From Crossiella equi (GTDB taxonomy: Bacteria; Actinomycetota; Actinomycetes; Mycobacteriales; Pseudonocardiaceae), in contig NZ_JAGIOO010000001.1 of assembly GCF_017876755.1 (NCBI RefSeq), forward strand, positions 2,873,786-2,937,785: a DNA stretch of 64,000 bases, read 5' to 3'. The notes beneath the pieces were generated by a model. The model saw only the letters and a list, made by a program, of their open reading frames with translations. It searched no databases and was not told the origin of the DNA. Below are positions 47,759-56,184 of the stretch, in pieces (the stretch's first letter is position 1; the number at the start of each line of letters is the position of its first letter). The translations under genes and the position numbers were made by a program.

Positions 47759-48805
<1,047 letters not shown>

Positions 48806-48855
48806 CGCTGTAGTCCGCCTTCTGGATCCGGGCCGTCTGCTGTTGGTCGGCGCTC

Positions 48856-48878
48856 ACGCTAACGGGCGGGACCGACAA
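48856..48878 (-). promoter_or_regulatory. PafBC/RecA-NDp-type promoter of recA
   Basis: Minus strand: TTGTCGGT (48878-48871), 8 bp, then TTAGCGT (48862-48856). This matches the LexA-independent recA promoter of mycobacteria (TTGTCRGT, 8 bp, then TAGnnT), which is activated by PafBC after DNA damage. The predicted start is about 45 nt before the recA ATG. Confidence 0.8.
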
Positions 48879-48937
48879 TCCTGCGCGGGAGCCTTCGCGG
48901 TCTGTGGATAACCGGCCCGATGTGGACAACAGCGTAA

Positions 48938-48953
48938 CCGAACAGGTGTTCGA
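48938..48953. promoter_or_regulatory. LexA (SOS) box upstream of recA
   Basis: CGAAC-AGGT-GTTCG is a perfect dyad matching the actinobacterial SOS consensus TCGAAC-N4-GTTCGA at all but the first base. It lies about 134 bp before the recA ATG, upstream of the PafBC-type promoter, and probably overlaps a second, LexA-repressed promoter. Confidence 0.85.
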
Positions 48954-49137
48954 TCCGAAAACTGACACGCCCGGGGGTAAGGTGCCGCGCCCGGTGGGGT
49001 CTTCGGCGGGTTCGGGGACGGACTTGAGGGGTGGGGGCCAGGGCACCCCGGGCAGGTGGGGGCAGGCACGGGCGGGCCTCGGGGCCGACGAGACCCGGGG
49101 CGGGGTCGCACGGGAGCTCGGGCAGCGTCCCGGGGCA

Positions 49138-49170
49138 GGCGGCGGGCCGGTCTCGGTGCGGCCCGCCGCC
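49138..49170 (-). terminator. Terminator after the LuxR-type gene
   Basis: A perfect 12-bp stem (GGCGGCGGGCCG / CGGCCCGCCGCC) with a 9-nt loop, 10 bases beyond the minus-strand stop at 49180. The rest of the space to recA (48954-49137) shows nothing recognisable. Confidence 0.75.
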
Positions 49171-49179
49171 GGCCCGGCG

Positions 49180-50166
49180 TCACAACCAGCCGTGCCGGAT
49201 CGCCTGCACGCCTGCCTGGAAGCGGGTCTGCGCGCCGCAGCGGTCCATCAGCTGCCGGACCCGGCGCTGCGCGGTCCTCGGCGCCATGCCCAGCTGCCGG
49301 GCGATGCTCTCGTCGGTCAGGCCCGCCGCCAGCAGGGCCAGCAGTTGGGGGTCGACTTCCGGGGCCGGGGTGGTCACCGCGGGGCCGGTGAACGGGATGC
49401 TGCGGTCCCAGTACAGCTCGAAGGTGGAGTGCAGGACGTCCAGGAGCGGGGACGGGCGGATGAGCAGGACGCTGTCGATGCCCGTCGCGCCCACCACCGG
49501 CAGGACCGCGCCCCGGCGGTCGACCAGGCCCAGCTTGAAGGGCAGGTCCGGGGTCACCCGGGCCTTCTCGCCGCCCGCGACGAGCTCCAGGACCTCGTCC
49601 AGGCGGCCCGGGAGCTCCAGACTGGACCTTTCATAGACCACGCGCCAGTTCACGTTCCGTTCGCTGCTGGCGTTCTCCAGTCCGATGAACTCCTCGGAAT
49701 GGGACAAATAGGGGGGTTTGTCGAGAACGCGGACTTCCTCGCGCGCGCTCAGCAAGAGGCTGCGCCACTGGGACAGGGCCGCTTCCGCGCCCCGGATCAC
49801 CTCGACAATGGCGTCGTCGTCGGCGCAGGTGTTCAGGGTGCCCCGGTAGATCTCCATCAGGCGGTGGGACTCGGCGCGGGCCCGGCGGTGCTCGGTCTCG
49901 CGTTCGGCGATGAGCAGCTCGACCGCGATGTCCGGGGCCACCGCGCACCAGCGGGGCGGGCGGCCCGGGCGGAGCTGGACGAGGCCGCGGGCCTCCAGGT
50001 CCTCCAGCACCTCAGCCAAGCTGCGCGGATCGTGGTCCGGGCAGGCCTGGGCGAGTGCGTCCACGGACATCGCGCCCGTGCGCAGCAGCAGCTCGTAGAC
50101 CGCCGAGCCGACGCCGTCCACCCCGAGGTTCCCGAACACCCGCACCCTCCCGCCAGTGGCCGTCAT
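49180..50166 (-). CDS. TrmB-like/LuxR-type transcriptional regulator
   Basis: A 328-residue regulator with two DNA-binding-like parts: an N-terminal winged helix (SAVYELLLRTGAMSVDALAQ, about 20-70) as in TrmB proteins, a central ligand-like domain, and a C-terminal LuxR helix-turn-helix (LLALLAAGLTDESIARQLGMAPRTAQRRVRQLMDR). I prefer the ATG at 50166, which has GGAG 5 nt upstream; a GTG two codons earlier is the alternative. It is divergent from the secreted subtilisin gene and is a candidate regulator of it, by position only. Confidence 0.85.
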   Translation of the reverse strand: MTATGGRVRVFGNLGVDGVGSAVYELLLRTGAMSVDALAQACPDHDPRSLAEVLEDLEARGLVQLRPGRPPRWCAVAPDIAVELLIAERETEHRRARAESHRLMEIYRGTLNTCADDDAIVEVIRGAEAALSQWRSLLLSAREEVRVLDKPPYLSHSEEFIGLENASSERNVNWRVVYERSSLELPGRLDEVLELVAGGEKARVTPDLPFKLGLVDRRGAVLPVVGATGIDSVLLIRPSPLLDVLHSTFELYWDRSIPFTGPAVTTPAPEVDPQLLALLAAGLTDESIARQLGMAPRTAQRRVRQLMDRCGAQTRFQAGVQAIRHGWL

Positions 50167-50435
50167 TGTCACTCCGGAGAGCCGCTCCAGGCACTAGCGG
50201 TGACCATTCCCGAAAATCCCAGTATTCAAGTGATTACCCGACCTGGCCAACGTATGGTTGCTGAAATGTTAGCCCGTTTGCAGCAAATGGAGAACCCACC
50301 GTGACCGCACGGTGTCGAATGCGTGACCGATTATTGGCGCGAACACGGTCGTGACGTAAAGCAGCCGCCCGAAACCCTGTGCCAGCGATCACACCAATGC
50401 CTACCTTTCGAGCCCCTGCTTCGGAAGGAACTTCA

Positions 50436-52274
50436 GTGACCCGTGTGTTCCGCACGGCGTTGGCGACAGCGTCCGTGCCCGCCGCCCTGTTGAGCAGCCT
50501 GATGCTGTTCCCCGTGGCCAACGCCGCGCCCGCCGCACCCGTCAACGCCGCCCAGCCCGGCCAGGCCCAGGCCGGGCAGGCACTGGCCGAGCGCCCCGTC
50601 GAGCGCCTGATCGTCGGGTACAAGGCCGACGCCACCGAGTCCCGCGACGACCAGGCCGTGGCCAAGGACGCCAAGGGCAAGGGCGAGCGCGTGGGCAAGG
50701 ACCTGCGCCTCAACCGCCGACTGGCCACCGGCGCGGCCGTGGTCGACCTCGGCGAGAGCGCCACGCAGCAGAGCGCGGCCAAGACCATCGCGGAGTTCCG
50801 GGCCGACCCGAAGGTCGCCTACGTCGAGCCGGACCTGATGGTCCAGCCGCTCGCCGCGCCCAACGACACCGAGTACAACCGCCAGTGGGACCTGTTCGAG
50901 GCCACCGCGGGCATGAACGTGCCGGGCGCGTGGGACCACTCCACCGGCCAGGGCGTCACCGTCGCGGTGATCGACACCGGCTACGTCGCGCACTCCGACC
51001 TGGCCGCCAACATCGTGCCGGGCTACGACTTCGTCTCCGACGCCTCCCGCGCCCGGGACGGCAACGGCCGCGACAGCAACCCGGCCGACGAGGGCGACTG
51101 GGTCAAGGCGGGCGAGTGCGGTCTCGGCCAGCCCGCCCAGGACAGCAACTCCAGCTGGCACGGCACGCACGTGGCGGGCACCGTCGCCGCGGCCACGAAC
51201 AACTCCAAGGGCATCGCGGGCATCGCCTACAACGCCAAGATCCAGCCGATCCGCGTGCTGGCCAAGTGCGGCGGCAGCACCTCCGACATCGCCGACGCGA
51301 TCGTGTGGGCCTCCGGCGGCACCGTCTCCGGCGTGCCCGCCAACCAGAACCCGGCCAAGGTCATCAACATGAGCCTGGGCGGCGGCGCGGCCTGCTCCAG
51401 CACCTACCAGAACGCGATCAACTCAGCGGTCGGCCGCGGCACCACGGTGGTCGTGGCGGCGGGCAACAGCAACGCCGACGTCGCCAACTTCACCCCGGCC
51501 AGCTGCAACAACGTCATCGCGGTGGCGGCCAGCAGCCGTGAGGGCAACCGCACCTGGTACTCCAACTACGGCGCGAAGATCGACGTGACCGCGCCGGGCG
51601 GCGAGACCCGCCGGGCCAACGACACCCCGGGCACCATCACCACCCCGGAGAACGGCATCTGGTCCACGCTGAACGCGGGCACCACCACCCCGGGCGCGGA
51701 GAACTACAAGCCGTACCAGGGCACCAGCATGGCCGCCCCGCACATCGCCGGTCTGGCCGCGCTGATGGTGGGCAAGGACACCGCGCTGACCCCGGCACAG
51801 GTCGAGCAGCTGATCAAGGCCAACACCCGCGCGCTGCCCGGTTCCTGCACCGGCGGCTGCGGCTCGGGCCTGGCGGACGCGGCGAAGACCCTCGCGGCGG
51901 TCGGCGGCGGCACCACCCCGCCCCCGGCGGGCACCTTCACCAACGCCGACGACGTGGCCATCCCGGACCGCGGCGCCGCGGTGACCTCCTCGATCGCGGT
52001 CACCGGCCGCACCGGCAACGCGCCGTCCGCGCTGAAGGTCGCGGTGGACATCAAGCACACCTACCGGGGCGACCTGGTGGTGGACCTGGTGGCGCCGGAC
52101 GGCTCGGTCTACCCGCTGAAGGGCTCCTCCTCCAGCGACGCCGCCGACAACGTCATCGCCACCTACACGGTGAACGCCTCCAGCGAGGTCGCCAACGGCA
52201 CCTGGAAGCTGCGGGTGCAGGACGTGTACTCGGGCGACATCGGCAAGATCGACTCCTGGAGCCTCACCTTCTAA
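50436..52274 (+). CDS. Secreted subtilisin-like serine protease with P domain
   Basis: Exported S8 protease of 612 residues. Signal peptide (about 1-30, ending ANAAPA), an inhibitor-I9-like propeptide (ERPVERLIVGYKADATESR to YVEPDLMVQPL), then the catalytic domain with Asp180 (AVIDTGY), His242 (HGTHVAGT) and Ser431 (GTSMAAPH). A Pro-rich linker leads to a C-terminal proprotein-convertase P domain (about 510-612; VKHTYRGDLVVDLVAPDGS-type strand). GTG at 50436 has GGAAGGA 6 nt upstream. Cysteines in the catalytic domain (KAGECGLG, LAKCGGS, GGAACSS) suggest disulfides. Confidence 0.93.
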   Translation: MTRVFRTALATASVPAALLSSLMLFPVANAAPAAPVNAAQPGQAQAGQALAERPVERLIVGYKADATESRDDQAVAKDAKGKGERVGKDLRLNRRLATGAAVVDLGESATQQSAAKTIAEFRADPKVAYVEPDLMVQPLAAPNDTEYNRQWDLFEATAGMNVPGAWDHSTGQGVTVAVIDTGYVAHSDLAANIVPGYDFVSDASRARDGNGRDSNPADEGDWVKAGECGLGQPAQDSNSSWHGTHVAGTVAAATNNSKGIAGIAYNAKIQPIRVLAKCGGSTSDIADAIVWASGGTVSGVPANQNPAKVINMSLGGGAACSSTYQNAINSAVGRGTTVVVAAGNSNADVANFTPASCNNVIAVAASSREGNRTWYSNYGAKIDVTAPGGETRRANDTPGTITTPENGIWSTLNAGTTTPGAENYKPYQGTSMAAPHIAGLAALMVGKDTALTPAQVEQLIKANTRALPGSCTGGCGSGLADAAKTLAAVGGGTTPPPAGTFTNADDVAIPDRGAAVTSSIAVTGRTGNAPSALKVAVDIKHTYRGDLVVDLVAPDGSVYPLKGSSSSDAADNVIATYTVNASSEVANGTWKLRVQDVYSGDIGKIDSWSLTF

Positions 52275-52356
52275 AGAGACGGGCACCCCGACCCCGTCTC
52301 CCCCGCTGACCCCGCCCGGCATCCCTGCCCCGGGCGGGGTCAGCGCCGTCCAGGGG

Positions 52357-52551
52357 TCAGCGCCGTTCCGGGGGGACGTCGAAGTCCTCGCACACCACGC
52401 GCCAGACCTGCTTGGGGTCGTACCCGGCCTCCAGCGCCTGGTCGGCGGTGAGGCCGCCGAGGGAGGAGAAGACGTGGTCACGGGCGAGCATGTCGGCGCG
52501 GACCGCGCCGAACTCCTCGGCCATCAGCCTGCGGAACACCGTGTTTCTCAT
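52357..52551 (-). CDS. DUF3046 protein
   Basis: A 64-residue protein of the actinobacterial DUF3046 family (MRNTVFRRLMAEEFG, YDPKQVWRVVCEDFDVPPERR). In mycobacteria the homologue (Rv2738c) lies beside recA-recX; here it lies about 3.5 kb from recA, behind the inserted protease and regulator genes. Function unknown. ATG at 52551. Confidence 0.85.
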   Translation of the reverse strand: MRNTVFRRLMAEEFGAVRADMLARDHVFSSLGGLTADQALEAGYDPKQVWRVVCEDFDVPPERR

Positions 52552-52584
52552 CGCGACCAGCCTACGGCCGGTAGGGTGGCACCC

Positions 52585-52701
52585 GTGGAGCAGCTGAACC
52601 TCGACTCGCCCATCGCCACGGTGGCCATCATCGCGGCGATCATCGGCGCGATCGTGATCAACCTGCGCTACCTGCGGAACAAGCGCAAGGACGACGACTA
52701 G
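52585..52701 (+). CDS. Tiny single-pass membrane protein
   Basis: A 38-residue product: short polar N terminus, one transmembrane helix (IATVAIIAAIIGAIVINL) and a charged RYLRNKRKDDD tail, a classic small-membrane-protein layout. GTG at 52585 with GGGTGG about 8 nt upstream; divergent from the DUF3046 gene by 33 bp. The TAG stop lies inside the long inverted repeat at 52695-52765. Small size makes it easy to miss; no family recognised. Confidence 0.55.
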   Translation: MEQLNLDSPIATVAIIAAIIGAIVINLRYLRNKRKDDD

Positions 52702-52765
52702 GTCGTGTCCCGTGGATCTTGAGCGCGGGCTCCGCGGTCAAGATCCACGGGATACGACCTAGTCG
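52695..52765. repeat. 71-bp inverted repeat holding two convergent stop codons
   Basis: Two 28-nt arms (52695-52722 and 52738-52765) match with a single G/A difference that would still pair in RNA. The 15-nt centre itself holds CGCGG/CCGCG. The outer ends read CGACTAGG and its complement, so each arm contains the TAG stop of one of the two convergent genes (52699-52701 plus strand; 52759-52761 minus strand). It probably acts as a bidirectional terminator. The length and the CTAG flanks would also fit a miniature transposon. Confidence 0.85.
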
Positions 52766-54012
52766 CGCAACGCGAGTCCGGCGCACACCACCAGCAGGGG
52801 CAGCGCGAGCACGCCCACGACCAGGCCGAGCAGCGCGAACGAGCCTGCGGTCACCAGCACCCCGGCCAGCACGCCACCCGCCGCGCCGCCGATGTTCATC
52901 AGCAGGTCGGACAGGCCCTGCACGGCCGGGCGGTCGGCCAGCGGCACGGTCTCGGTGAGCAGCGCGGAGCCCGCGACGATGCCCGCCGACCAGGCGAAAC
53001 CCAGGACGACCAGCGAGACCGCGAGCTGGGGCGCGTCCGTGTCGTCGGCGGTGGCGGCCAGGCCCGCGGCGGCCACCACGAGTGCCGCGCCCACGCCCAT
53101 CACCCCGATCCGGCCGTGCCGGTCGGCCAGCCAGCCGAAGACCGGGCTGGCCACGTACATCGCGGCCGCGTGCACGCTGACCACCAGGCCGACCACGTCC
53201 AGGGAGTGGCCGCCGTGGTCGAGGTGCACGGGGGTCATGGACATCAGGCCGACCATCGAGGCGTGGCTGAGCACGATGCCCCACACCGCGAGCGCGGTCC
53301 GGCCGCGCAGCAGCTTCCACGCCGCCGCCCGCTGGGTCCGGGGCGGGACGACCGTGACCGAGCCGTGTGCCGGGCACTCCGGTTCGGGCTCCGGGGGCAG
53401 CAGCGAGCGGGCGGTGAGCAGCGGGTCCGGGCGCAGCAGCAGGCCGACGACCAGGGCCGAGCCGCCCAGGCAGGCCGCGGTGACCAGGTACGCGCCGGAG
53501 GCCACCGGCAGGCCGACCGAGGCGACCAGCCGTCCGGTCGGTCCGGCCAGGTTGGGGCCGAGCACCACGCCGAGCGTGCTCGCCCACACCACCACCGACA
53601 GCGCGCGGGCGCGGCGGTCCGGCGGGGCCAGGTCGGTGGCGGCGTAGCGGGCGGCGAGCCCGGCCATGGAACCGCCGCCGTACAGGCACAGCGCGCCGAT
53701 GAGCAGGAGCGCGCTGCCCAGGACGAGCGCGAGCACGGCCAGCAGCGCCCCGGCCGCGCCCACGCCGTAGCCGAGCAGGAGCGCGGGACGGCGGCCCCGG
53801 CGCTGGGCCAGGGCCGCGGCGGGGACCGCGAGCAGGGCCGAGCCGACGGTGGCCGCGGTGGCGGCGAGCCCGCCGACCGCCGGGCTGCCGGACAGCTCGG
53901 CGGCGGCCAGCGCGCTGACCGCGATGCCCGCCGCGGTGCCGCACGCGCCGAGCACCTGCGTAACCGCGAGCGTGCCCAGCACCCGGTGCTGGACACCGGC
54001 GGGTGCGGTCAC
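52759..54012 (-). CDS. MFS transporter
   Basis: A 417-residue membrane protein with about twelve helices. The loop after helix 2 reads LAQRRGRRPALL and a second copy appears after helix 8 as WLADRHGRIGVMG, both typical major-facilitator motifs. A central hydrophilic loop (about 190-225) divides the halves. GTG at 54012 overlaps the acyl-CoA dehydrogenase stop in a GTGA junction, so the two are coupled. Substrate unknown; export of a small hydrophobic compound is one possibility. Confidence 0.87.
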   Translation of the reverse strand: MTAPAGVQHRVLGTLAVTQVLGACGTAAGIAVSALAAAELSGSPAVGGLAATAATVGSALLAVPAAALAQRRGRRPALLLGYGVGAAGALLAVLALVLGSALLLIGALCLYGGGSMAGLAARYAATDLAPPDRRARALSVVVWASTLGVVLGPNLAGPTGRLVASVGLPVASGAYLVTAACLGGSALVVGLLLRPDPLLTARSLLPPEPEPECPAHGSVTVVPPRTQRAAAWKLLRGRTALAVWGIVLSHASMVGLMSMTPVHLDHGGHSLDVVGLVVSVHAAAMYVASPVFGWLADRHGRIGVMGVGAALVVAAAGLAATADDTDAPQLAVSLVVLGFAWSAGIVAGSALLTETVPLADRPAVQGLSDLLMNIGGAAGGVLAGVLVTAGSFALLGLVVGVLALPLLVVCAGLALRD

Positions 54013-55166
54013 TTGTCGCCGTCCAGCCGGAGCGACCGGCCGATGATCTCCTTCATGATCTCGTTGGTGCCCCCGTAGATGGACTGCACGCGCCCGTCCA
54101 GGAAGTACTTTGCGATGGGGTACTCGCGCATGTAGCCGTAGCCGCCGTGCAGCTGGAGGCAGCGGTCGGCGGTCTTGCGGTCCATGTCGGTGGCCCACAG
54201 CTTGGCCATGGCCGCGTCCTCGGCGGACAGCTTCCCGGCGACGAGGTCCAGCACGCACCGGTCCACGAAGGTCTGGGTGACCCAGTACTCGGTCTCCATC
54301 TGGGCCAGCTCGAACCGGGTGTTCTGGAAGGAGCCGATGGACTTGCCGAAGGCCCTGCGGCCGCGCACGTACTCCTCGGTGTGGTCCAGCATCGAGCGCA
54401 CCGCGGCCGCGGAGGTGACCGCGAGGGAGAGCCGTTCCTGCGGCAGGAACTGCATCAGGTGGTAGAAGCCCCGGTTGAGCTCGCCGACCACGTTCTCGGC
54501 GGGCACGCGGACCTCGTCGAAGAACAGCTCGGCGGTGTCCTGGGCCTTCTGGCCGATCTTGTCCAGGTTGCGGCCGCGCTCGAACCCGGCCATGCCGCGC
54601 TCGACCGCGAGCAGGCTGATGCCCTTGCTGCTCTTGGCGTCGGGATCGGTGCGCGCGACCACGATGACCAGGTCGGACAGGATGCCGTTGGTGATGAAGG
54701 TCTTCTGCCCGGACAGGATCCAGTCGGACCCGTCGCGGCGGGCGTGGGTGCGGATGCCCTGCAGGTCAGAGCCCGCGGCCGGCTCGGACATGGCGATCGC
54801 GGTGATCATCTCACCGGAGCAGAACCGGGGCAGCCAGCGCTGCTTCTGCTCGCCGGTGGTGAGCTCCCGCAGGTAGGGGCCCACGATGTCGTTGTGCAGG
54901 GCGAAGCCGAGGCCGCTGGCCCCGGCGCGCACGATCTCCTCGTTCTGGACCGCGTAGAAGCGGTAGTCGGGCTCGCCGCCGCCCCCGTACCGCTCGTCCA
55001 TCTCGATGCCGAGCAGGCCGAGCGCACCGGCCTCCTTCCAGACCTCGCGGTCGACGAGGCCGTCCTGCTCCCACTGGTCGTGGTGCGGCACGACCGACCT
55101 GGTCAGGAACTCCCGCACCGTCGCGCGCAGTGCCTCGTGCTCGGCCTCGTACAGCTGACGCTCCAT
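54009..55166 (-). CDS. Acyl-CoA dehydrogenase
   Basis: FAD-dependent acyl-CoA dehydrogenase of 385 residues, probably in fatty-acid or branched-chain breakdown. Motifs: AIAMSEPAAGSDLQGI and WILSGQKTFITNG for the flavin and substrate, RRAFGKSIGSFQ, LQLHGGYGYMREYPIAKYFLDGRV and the C-terminal IYGGTNEIMKEIIGR. The C-terminal YGGT replaces the YEGT found in short-chain enzymes, so the catalytic glutamate must lie elsewhere, as in isovaleryl-type enzymes. ATG at 55166. Substrate chain length cannot be told. Confidence 0.92.
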   Translation of the reverse strand: MERQLYEAEHEALRATVREFLTRSVVPHHDQWEQDGLVDREVWKEAGALGLLGIEMDERYGGGGEPDYRFYAVQNEEIVRAGASGLGFALHNDIVGPYLRELTTGEQKQRWLPRFCSGEMITAIAMSEPAAGSDLQGIRTHARRDGSDWILSGQKTFITNGILSDLVIVVARTDPDAKSSKGISLLAVERGMAGFERGRNLDKIGQKAQDTAELFFDEVRVPAENVVGELNRGFYHLMQFLPQERLSLAVTSAAAVRSMLDHTEEYVRGRRAFGKSIGSFQNTRFELAQMETEYWVTQTFVDRCVLDLVAGKLSAEDAAMAKLWATDMDRKTADRCLQLHGGYGYMREYPIAKYFLDGRVQSIYGGTNEIMKEIIGRSLRLDGDK

Positions 55167-55405
55167 GTCACCGATCGTGGCACGGGGGCTCGGGCCGGGG
55201 AAGCGACTTGAGGATCATGCGCGCGTCCGGTCCGGGCACGGGGTCGCGGCCATTCAGGTAACGGTTTGGACCTGCGACATCACATTCCGTCTCCACCCCC
55301 GTCGCACCGTGCGGTAGGTCACAGAACAAGTGGAAAGTTGAAGTAAGAGTTCGTCCGAACGCATCAACCGCTGTCGGCTGGGGCGAGTAGGAGAGGGGAA
55401 CCGAA

Positions 55406-56065
55406 GTGTCCGCACAGGCGCACTCCCTGGGGGGACTTGGTGGGGTCTTACGCCGGGACATCGCCAGGCGCACGACCGCGCTGTTCAGCCCCGTCCGCAC
55501 CGAGAAGCTGGACGCCGAGCTGGACGGGGTGGTCTCCGCGGCCATCGCGGGGGACCGGCACGCGACGAGCTGGCTGCTCGGTTACATCCGGCCGATCATC
55601 GTGCGCTACTGCCGCACCCGGATCGGCAGGCACGAGCGCTCCTATGCCTCGGCCGACGACGTGGCGCAGGAGGTCTGCCTGGCGGTGCTGACCGCGCTGC
55701 CCACCTACCGCAGCCAGGGGCGGCCGTTCCTGGCCTTCGTCTACGGCATCGCCGGGCACAAGGTGGCCGACGCGTACCGGAACGCGGCGCGCAGCATCGC
55801 CGAGCCGGTGCCGGAGGTGCCGGACGCGGTGGAGACCGAGGACGGTCCGGAGCAGCAGGCGCTCTACCAGGAGCTTTCGGCGCACATGAACCAGCTGCTG
55901 GACGTGCTGCCGCCGAAGCAGCGGGAGATCCTGGTGCTGCGCGTGGTGGTCGGGCTGTCCGCGGAGGAGACCGCCTCGGCGGTCGGCTCCACGCCGGGCG
56001 CGGTGCGCGTGGCGCAGCACCGGGCGCTCACCCGGCTGCGGAACATGCTCACGCGGCGCCGATGA
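55406..56065 (+). CDS. ECF sigma factor, ShbA/SigD type
   Basis: A 219-residue sigma-70 family factor. Region 2: RYCRTRIGRHERSYASADDVAQEVCLAVLTALPTYRSQGRPFLAFVYGIAGHKVADAYR; region 4: LLDVLPPKQREILVLRVVVGLSAEETASAVGSTPGAVRVAQHRAL. This closely follows ShbA of Streptomyces, which drives transcription of the housekeeping sigma gene hrdB, and mycobacterial SigD. No anti-sigma gene is adjacent. GTG at 55406 follows GGAGAGGGG. The 239-bp upstream region contains a GTTCG-N2-CGAAC repeat at 55349-55360 of unknown meaning. Confidence 0.87.
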   Translation: MSAQAHSLGGLGGVLRRDIARRTTALFSPVRTEKLDAELDGVVSAAIAGDRHATSWLLGYIRPIIVRYCRTRIGRHERSYASADDVAQEVCLAVLTALPTYRSQGRPFLAFVYGIAGHKVADAYRNAARSIAEPVPEVPDAVETEDGPEQQALYQELSAHMNQLLDVLPPKQREILVLRVVVGLSAEETASAVGSTPGAVRVAQHRALTRLRNMLTRRR

Positions 56066-56184
56066 CCTCTGGGACGCTGCCCCCGTGGTTCGTTCGTAGG
56101 AAAAACCGGCACAGCTGACCGCCTCCGGTCACCAGGGAACAGGGACCCACTCTCCGGGTCCTCGTTCCGACCGAGGGGTTCGAC

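Noticed and set aside
55349..55360. GTTCG-N2-CGAAC before the ECF sigma gene as an SOS box
   Set aside because: The half-sites are in the inverse order and spacing is wrong for LexA (CGAAC-N4-GTTCG).
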